Part shown: in pieces, positions 12,254 through 14,729 of the stretch
Numbering within the stretch: the stretch's first letter is position 1
Layout of the letters: every line of letters starts with the position of its first letter
From: Candidatus Parcubacteria bacterium
GTDB taxonomy: Bacteria > Patescibacteriota > Minisyncoccia > Phycocordibacterales > SBAW01
DNA: 14,729 nt
Reading direction: 5' to 3'
Assembly (NCBI GenBank): GCA_014379165.1
Contig: JACMMG010000050.1
Location: 1-14,729, forward strand
Notes under the pieces: model-generated
What the model saw: only the letters and a program-made list of their open reading frames with translations
Told to the model about the DNA's origin: nothing
The model's database searches: none
Position numbers and translations under genes: made by a program

Positions 12254-12841
12254 TTACTGCGTCCCGGAAAGCTGCCAGGTTTCTAAAAAGTTGAACGGGT
12301 GGATAAGATTGATCACGTTAAGTATCAGCCCGTCACGCACCATATATAAAGTAAAAGCTTCCATTGCTACCGCAATAACAATGACTGCTGCAACCGGCAA
12401 CTTGCGCGACAGGATGAATCCAAAGACCATGGAGAGTGTGTCGGAGACGGAATTAAGTATGCTGTCTCCGGTGTAACCCTGCGCAAGCGCTTGCTGCCGG
12501 TAATGGTTAATCACCATAGGCGTGTTCTCTAAAATTTCCCAGCTCATTTCAATGCCTATGGCGATAAGCAGGCGTACCCCAACAGAAAGCTTAGGCGCTG
12601 CAACTGAAAGCAGAAAATAAAAGATAAAACCATGCGCAATATGGGAAAAGGTGTACCAGTCGAAAAACTGCTGGGAATTTTCTCCCGAGAGAACTTCTCC
12701 AGCCCAGAGCTTTACGTACCCGCACTGGCAAAGTGCGGGCTGGCCCATTAAATAGAGAATGAGTCCTTGTATAACGACAAGGAGAACGCCAATAAGAATA
12801 CAAGTACGCCAGGGAATATTTGTATACCAAGGTTCAGACAC
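12254..12841 (-). CDS. UPF0314 / DUF2585 family membrane protein
   Basis: This 195-residue membrane protein has about five hydrophobic segments. Conserved blocks match the UPF0314 (DUF2585) family: CxCGYVKLW (38-46), ENSQ (54-57), DWYTFSHIAHGF (61-72), EMSWEILENTP (98-108), GDSILNSVSDT (125-135) and MEAFTLYMVRDGL (160-172). The function is unknown; conserved His, Glu and Asp residues near the membrane suggest an enzyme or ion site. I know the family mainly from Alphaproteobacteria, so this is a likely transferred gene. The start is GTG at 12841, with a purine-rich AGAGGGG about 12 nt upstream. It is divergent from the small membrane protein gene and shares its promoter region. Confidence 0.85.
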   Translation of the reverse strand: MSEPWYTNIPWRTCILIGVLLVVIQGLILYLMGQPALCQCGYVKLWAGEVLSGENSQQFFDWYTFSHIAHGFIFYFLLSVAAPKLSVGVRLLIAIGIEMSWEILENTPMVINHYRQQALAQGYTGDSILNSVSDTLSMVFGFILSRKLPVAAVIVIAVAMEAFTLYMVRDGLILNVINLIHPFNFLETWQLSGTQ

Positions 12842-12848
12842 GTCACTA

Positions 12849-12877
12849 TTGTACCCCTCTTTTTAAGGCGCTATAGT
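12849..12877 (+). promoter_or_regulatory. Promoter of the small multi-pass membrane protein
   Basis: TTGTAC, a 17-nt spacer and TATAGT (12872-12877) form a good sigma-70-type promoter. It lies about 30 nt upstream of the ATG at 12908 and overlaps the start region of the divergent UPF0314 gene. Confidence 0.65.
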
Positions 12878-12907
12878 AAGGAAAGTATTTATCAGTTAAT
12901 TATTTTT

Positions 12908-13210
12908 ATGGAGCAAAAAAATACGCTTATGGGCGTTCTTTCATACTTAGGTCCGCTCGTTATCATTCCTCTTCTTACAGCAAAAGAAGATCCGTTCGTA
13001 CGTTTTCACGTCAAGCAAGGACTTGTGCTTCTTATTATCGAGATTATCATTTGGTTCGTCTCAATGTATTTCTGGCCGTTTTATATGCTCTGGCAGCTTG
13101 CAAACTTCGCGGTCCTTGTTCTTGCGATCTTGGGAATTATCAACGTGGCGCAAGGAAAAGAAAAAAATCTCCCTCTTGTCGGCCACTACGCGCACAAAAT
13201 TAAAATATAA
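12908..13210 (+). CDS. Small multi-pass membrane protein, DUF4870/Tic20-like
   Basis: This 100-residue protein starts at the ATG at 12908; a longer in-frame reading from 12767 would run backwards through the divergent gene and the promoter. It has three or four hydrophobic segments. The order is GVLSYLGPLVIIPLLTAKEDPFVRFHVKQGLVLLI, a Trp/Phe-rich middle segment, and LAILGIINVAQGKEKNLPLVGHYA. The motifs K-DPFVRFHxKQG and GxxNVxQGKEKxLPLVG match the DUF4870/Tic20-like family of small membrane proteins. These are common in Gram-positive and uncultured bacteria, with no proven function in bacteria. It appears to be a single-gene unit. Confidence 0.8.
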   Translation: MEQKNTLMGVLSYLGPLVIIPLLTAKEDPFVRFHVKQGLVLLIIEIIIWFVSMYFWPFYMLWQLANFAVLVLAILGIINVAQGKEKNLPLVGHYAHKIKI

Positions 13211-13277
13211 GCCTTACAAACATACGGTTCTTCGAAGTAGCTGGTCTCTATTCACGTCGCTTGTTTCACTAGAGAAT

Positions 13278-13307
13278 AAAAAACGCCCCGGGATGATGAG
13301 TCCCGGG
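13278..13307 (-). terminator. Terminator after the transglutaminase-like protease gene
   Basis: Read on the minus strand: CCCGGGA and TCCCGGG around a 7-nt loop, then GCG and T6. It lies 25 nt past the stop codon at 13332. Confidence 0.85.
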
Positions 13308-13331
13308 TGAGAAGCGTGTGCAGCAACGAAC

Positions 13332-13931
13332 TTAATGCGAACCGGTATCCTGCGTTCTGGAGCGCGTATCGTTGAAGTCGACCCATTGGTTCGGATCTCC
13401 AAACGACTGCCGCTTTTGGAAGCGATAGACAGTCTCATACCAGCGACGCAGTGAGTTGTTCTTATTGTCGAGTACGAAGTCGCCCGAAGTGGTGCGTGCG
13501 AGTAAAACAGCATGTCCGCTGTCGAACTCATCAAGCACCACAGTGACCAGAAGTGCCCCGGTTGGCCAACCCCGGCCAATGAGATACTTGCGCTTCAAGA
13601 GAACGAAATCTTCGCAATCGCCCGCCGTCTCGGGCAGCATCCACAGTTCGTCGCGACCGTAGAGCGTCAAGTCCATTTCGAAAGAGATGAAGTAATTGAC
13701 GATTGCGTTCACCTCTTCCAGATCCTTCCAGGTCTGTTCCGTAAGTACCACCAGACCCTCGGCTCCGCGGGCGACGCACTCGTCAGGAAAATGCTTGCAG
13801 AAGTCGATATAGCCGACCGGTGAACTTGTCGGGCTATTGTCTGTAAGCGGCGGCGGAACGTGCGTACGTTCAGTGCCACTCCCCGTCCCGCAAATAGACA
13901 AAAGGACAATAAAACTTGCCAGAGTGCGCAT
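13332..13931 (-). CDS. Bacterial transglutaminase-like cysteine protease (BTLCP, peptidase C93 family)
   Basis: This 199-residue protein starts at the ATG at 13931, which has the best SD in the window (AAGGAGGG, 4 nt upstream). An N-terminal signal sequence (about 1-20) exports it. The PVGYIDFC...PDEC block (38-52) and the triad Cys106 (AGDCEDFV), His140 (LDEFDSGHAVLLAR) and Asp155 (DFVLDNK) match the BTLCP/LapG family (Pfam PF06035). The LDE before the His recalls the calcium site of LapG. LapG-type members cut large adhesins in the periplasm, but many alphaproteobacterial members have no known target. No LapA or LapD partner is visible here. The family is known to me chiefly from Proteobacteria, so transfer is likely. 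A single-gene unit. Confidence 0.88.
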   Translation of the reverse strand: MRTLASFIVLLSICGTGSGTERTHVPPPLTDNSPTSSPVGYIDFCKHFPDECVARGAEGLVVLTEQTWKDLEEVNAIVNYFISFEMDLTLYGRDELWMLPETAGDCEDFVLLKRKYLIGRGWPTGALLVTVVLDEFDSGHAVLLARTTSGDFVLDNKNNSLRRWYETVYRFQKRQSFGDPNQWVDFNDTRSRTQDTGSH

Positions 13932-13978
13932 AACGCCCTCCTTTCTGAAGCCTAGGTGAATAGGCGGCTTCTTACTTG

Positions 13979-14007
13979 GTTGTACCACCGCTTACCCAAG
14001 CAGTCAA
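13979..14007 (-). promoter_or_regulatory. Promoter of the transglutaminase-like protease gene
   Basis: Read on the minus strand: TTGACT (14002-14007), a 17-nt spacer, then TACAAC (13979-13984). This is 48 nt upstream of the ATG at 13931 and just after the DUF924 stop codon. Confidence 0.55.
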
Positions 14008-14021
14008 AAAAAGTGAACTTC

Positions 14022-14558
14022 TCAGAACCCTTTGTGAGTTTTTAAGAACTCTTCTTCTTGGGGTGTAGAGACACGTCCGAGGATTTTGTTTCGATGCGGG
14101 TACCGGCCGAAGCGATCGATAATTCGTTTGTGCTTGAACTCGTAAAATAGTGTACCGAAGTCAAAAAGCGAAAGAAAAAGCCATATTGCTTTTGTATGGG
14201 CTTGGGGCGACTCGCTGTGCATAAAAGGCATATATAAGAACTTTCGCAGTTTTGCGGGGAGTTTTTTATCGTCTCCCGCCGCTACTGCTTCTTCGGCTAA
14301 ACGTAATGCAAGCACGTCATGCTCAAATGCTTTCGGCGTATTGCGAAACATATTACGGGAAAACTGATCCAATACGACAACTTCAGCCAAGCGACCCTCT
14401 GGCGTAGTGCGCCAGCTGTGCGTCTTCCCTTCTACAATGTCGTTATAGGCGCCCTGGAACTTTGCTTTAATGTTTTGATCAAACGCATCGTCTTTTTTAA
14501 ACCATTGGTGGGGCGAAGATTCTTCAAACCAAAAACGGATGACGTCCTCGGGCTTCAT
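14022..14558 (-). CDS. DUF924 family protein
   Basis: This 178-residue soluble, helical, TPR-like protein is complete. It contains the DUF924 hallmarks: DVIRFWFEE at the start, LAEVVVLDQFSRNMFRNTPKAFEHD, FLYMPFMHSES and the C-terminal HKRIIDRFGRYPHRNKILGR. The family is widespread in Proteobacteria and eukaryotes, and its biochemical role is not established. The ATG overlaps the TGA of the upstream cyclophilin as ATGA (14555-14558), so the two are translationally coupled. No strong terminator follows; the promoter of the next minus-strand gene begins within about 20 nt of the stop codon. Confidence 0.92.
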   Translation of the reverse strand: MKPEDVIRFWFEESSPHQWFKKDDAFDQNIKAKFQGAYNDIVEGKTHSWRTTPEGRLAEVVVLDQFSRNMFRNTPKAFEHDVLALRLAEEAVAAGDDKKLPAKLRKFLYMPFMHSESPQAHTKAIWLFLSLFDFGTLFYEFKHKRIIDRFGRYPHRNKILGRVSTPQEEEFLKTHKGF

Positions 14559-14729
14559 TGAAGCGTGATGCTCTGAATTATCATTGGACTTGCAGGACGG
14601 TCATTTTCTCCCGTTGGAGTTGCTTCAATCGCTTTTACCACGTCCGCCCCGCCTATAATTTTGCCGAACACGGTATGCTTGGTATCAAGAAAGTTATTGG
14701 AGGCAACATTGATAAAGAATTGGCTACCG
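14555..14729 (-). CDS. Cyclophilin-type peptidyl-prolyl isomerase, C-terminal part
   Basis: The frame runs in from the right edge and ends with TGA at 14555-14557, giving 57 visible residues. They read GSQFFINVASNNFLD, then KHTVFGKIIGGADVVKAIEATPTGENDRP, ending with MIIQSITLQ. GSQFFI, the HTVFGKI-GG block and DRP...I are the cyclophilin hallmarks. The enzyme speeds cis-trans isomerisation of peptide bonds before proline. The N-terminus is outside the window, so it is not possible to say whether it has a signal peptide. The stop codon overlaps the DUF924 start by 4 nt (ATGA). Confidence 0.9.
   Translation of the reverse strand, partial: GSQFFINVASNNFLDTKHTVFGKIIGGADVVKAIEATPTGENDRPASPMIIQSITLQ

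Noticed and set aside
13211..13277. Possible tRNA-like GGTTCTTCGAAG segment
   Set aside because: There is no acceptor, D or anticodon arm around it and no proper T-loop sequence.
8198..13931. Assembly chimera with an alphaproteobacterium
   Set aside because: The alphaproteobacterial-type genes are interleaved with others and not on one side of a single junction, so a simple misjoin does not explain them.

Overview
The window reads as about 14.7 kb of a compact bacterial chromosome, most likely from the Candidate Phyla Radiation (Patescibacteria, Parcubacteria-like). The reasons are tightly packed small genes, many start codons without a Shine-Dalgarno (SD) sequence, several small one-membrane-segment proteins of a style I associate with this group, RNase J, a cysteine-poor MutY relative, a class F-like sortase with an LPxTG substrate, and a YibE/F transporter. 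This is family recognition from memory, not a search. No tRNA, rRNA, CRISPR array, transposase or phage gene was seen.

Layout. 1-860 (+): the 3' end of RNase J and a small Cys/His protein closed by a terminator. 858-3366 (-): an LPNTG surface protein overlapping its probable sortase, a structured intergenic stretch, an RRM RNA-binding protein with a strong terminator, and a MutY-like glycosylase lacking the iron-sulfur cysteines. 3444-4904 (-): a Fur-family regulator, a ZIP metal transporter and a small membrane protein, apparently one metal-homeostasis operon behind a perfect 7-1-7 palindrome. 4933-7208 (-): an envelope operon of a membrane-anchored low-complexity protein, a secreted Ala-rich helical protein and YibE/F. 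7326-8120 (+): a DUF892 ferritin-like protein and a 51-aa membrane protein ending at a very stable terminator. 8198-9821 (+): guaA with its own promoter, leader hairpin and terminator. 9827-10880 (-): lexA-msrB. 10962-12243 (+): a SAM-I riboswitch controlling metK. 12254-14729: a UPF0314 membrane protein (-), a small multi-pass membrane protein (+), a transglutaminase-like cysteine protease (-), DUF924 (-) and the 3' end of a cyclophilin (-).

Themes. Three genes (guaA, the UPF0314 gene and the transglutaminase-like protease) resemble alphaproteobacterial families and lie among genes that look patescibacterial, suggesting separate or clustered acquisitions. Regulation is unusually legible: a SAM riboswitch with an evident antiterminator, a Fur/Zur-type box in front of its own regulator, a palindrome inside the lexA promoter, and an attenuator-like hairpin before guaA. 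The closest thing to a self-contained system is the overlapping sortase/substrate pair. The 2040-2150 stretch is the most promising unexplained element.
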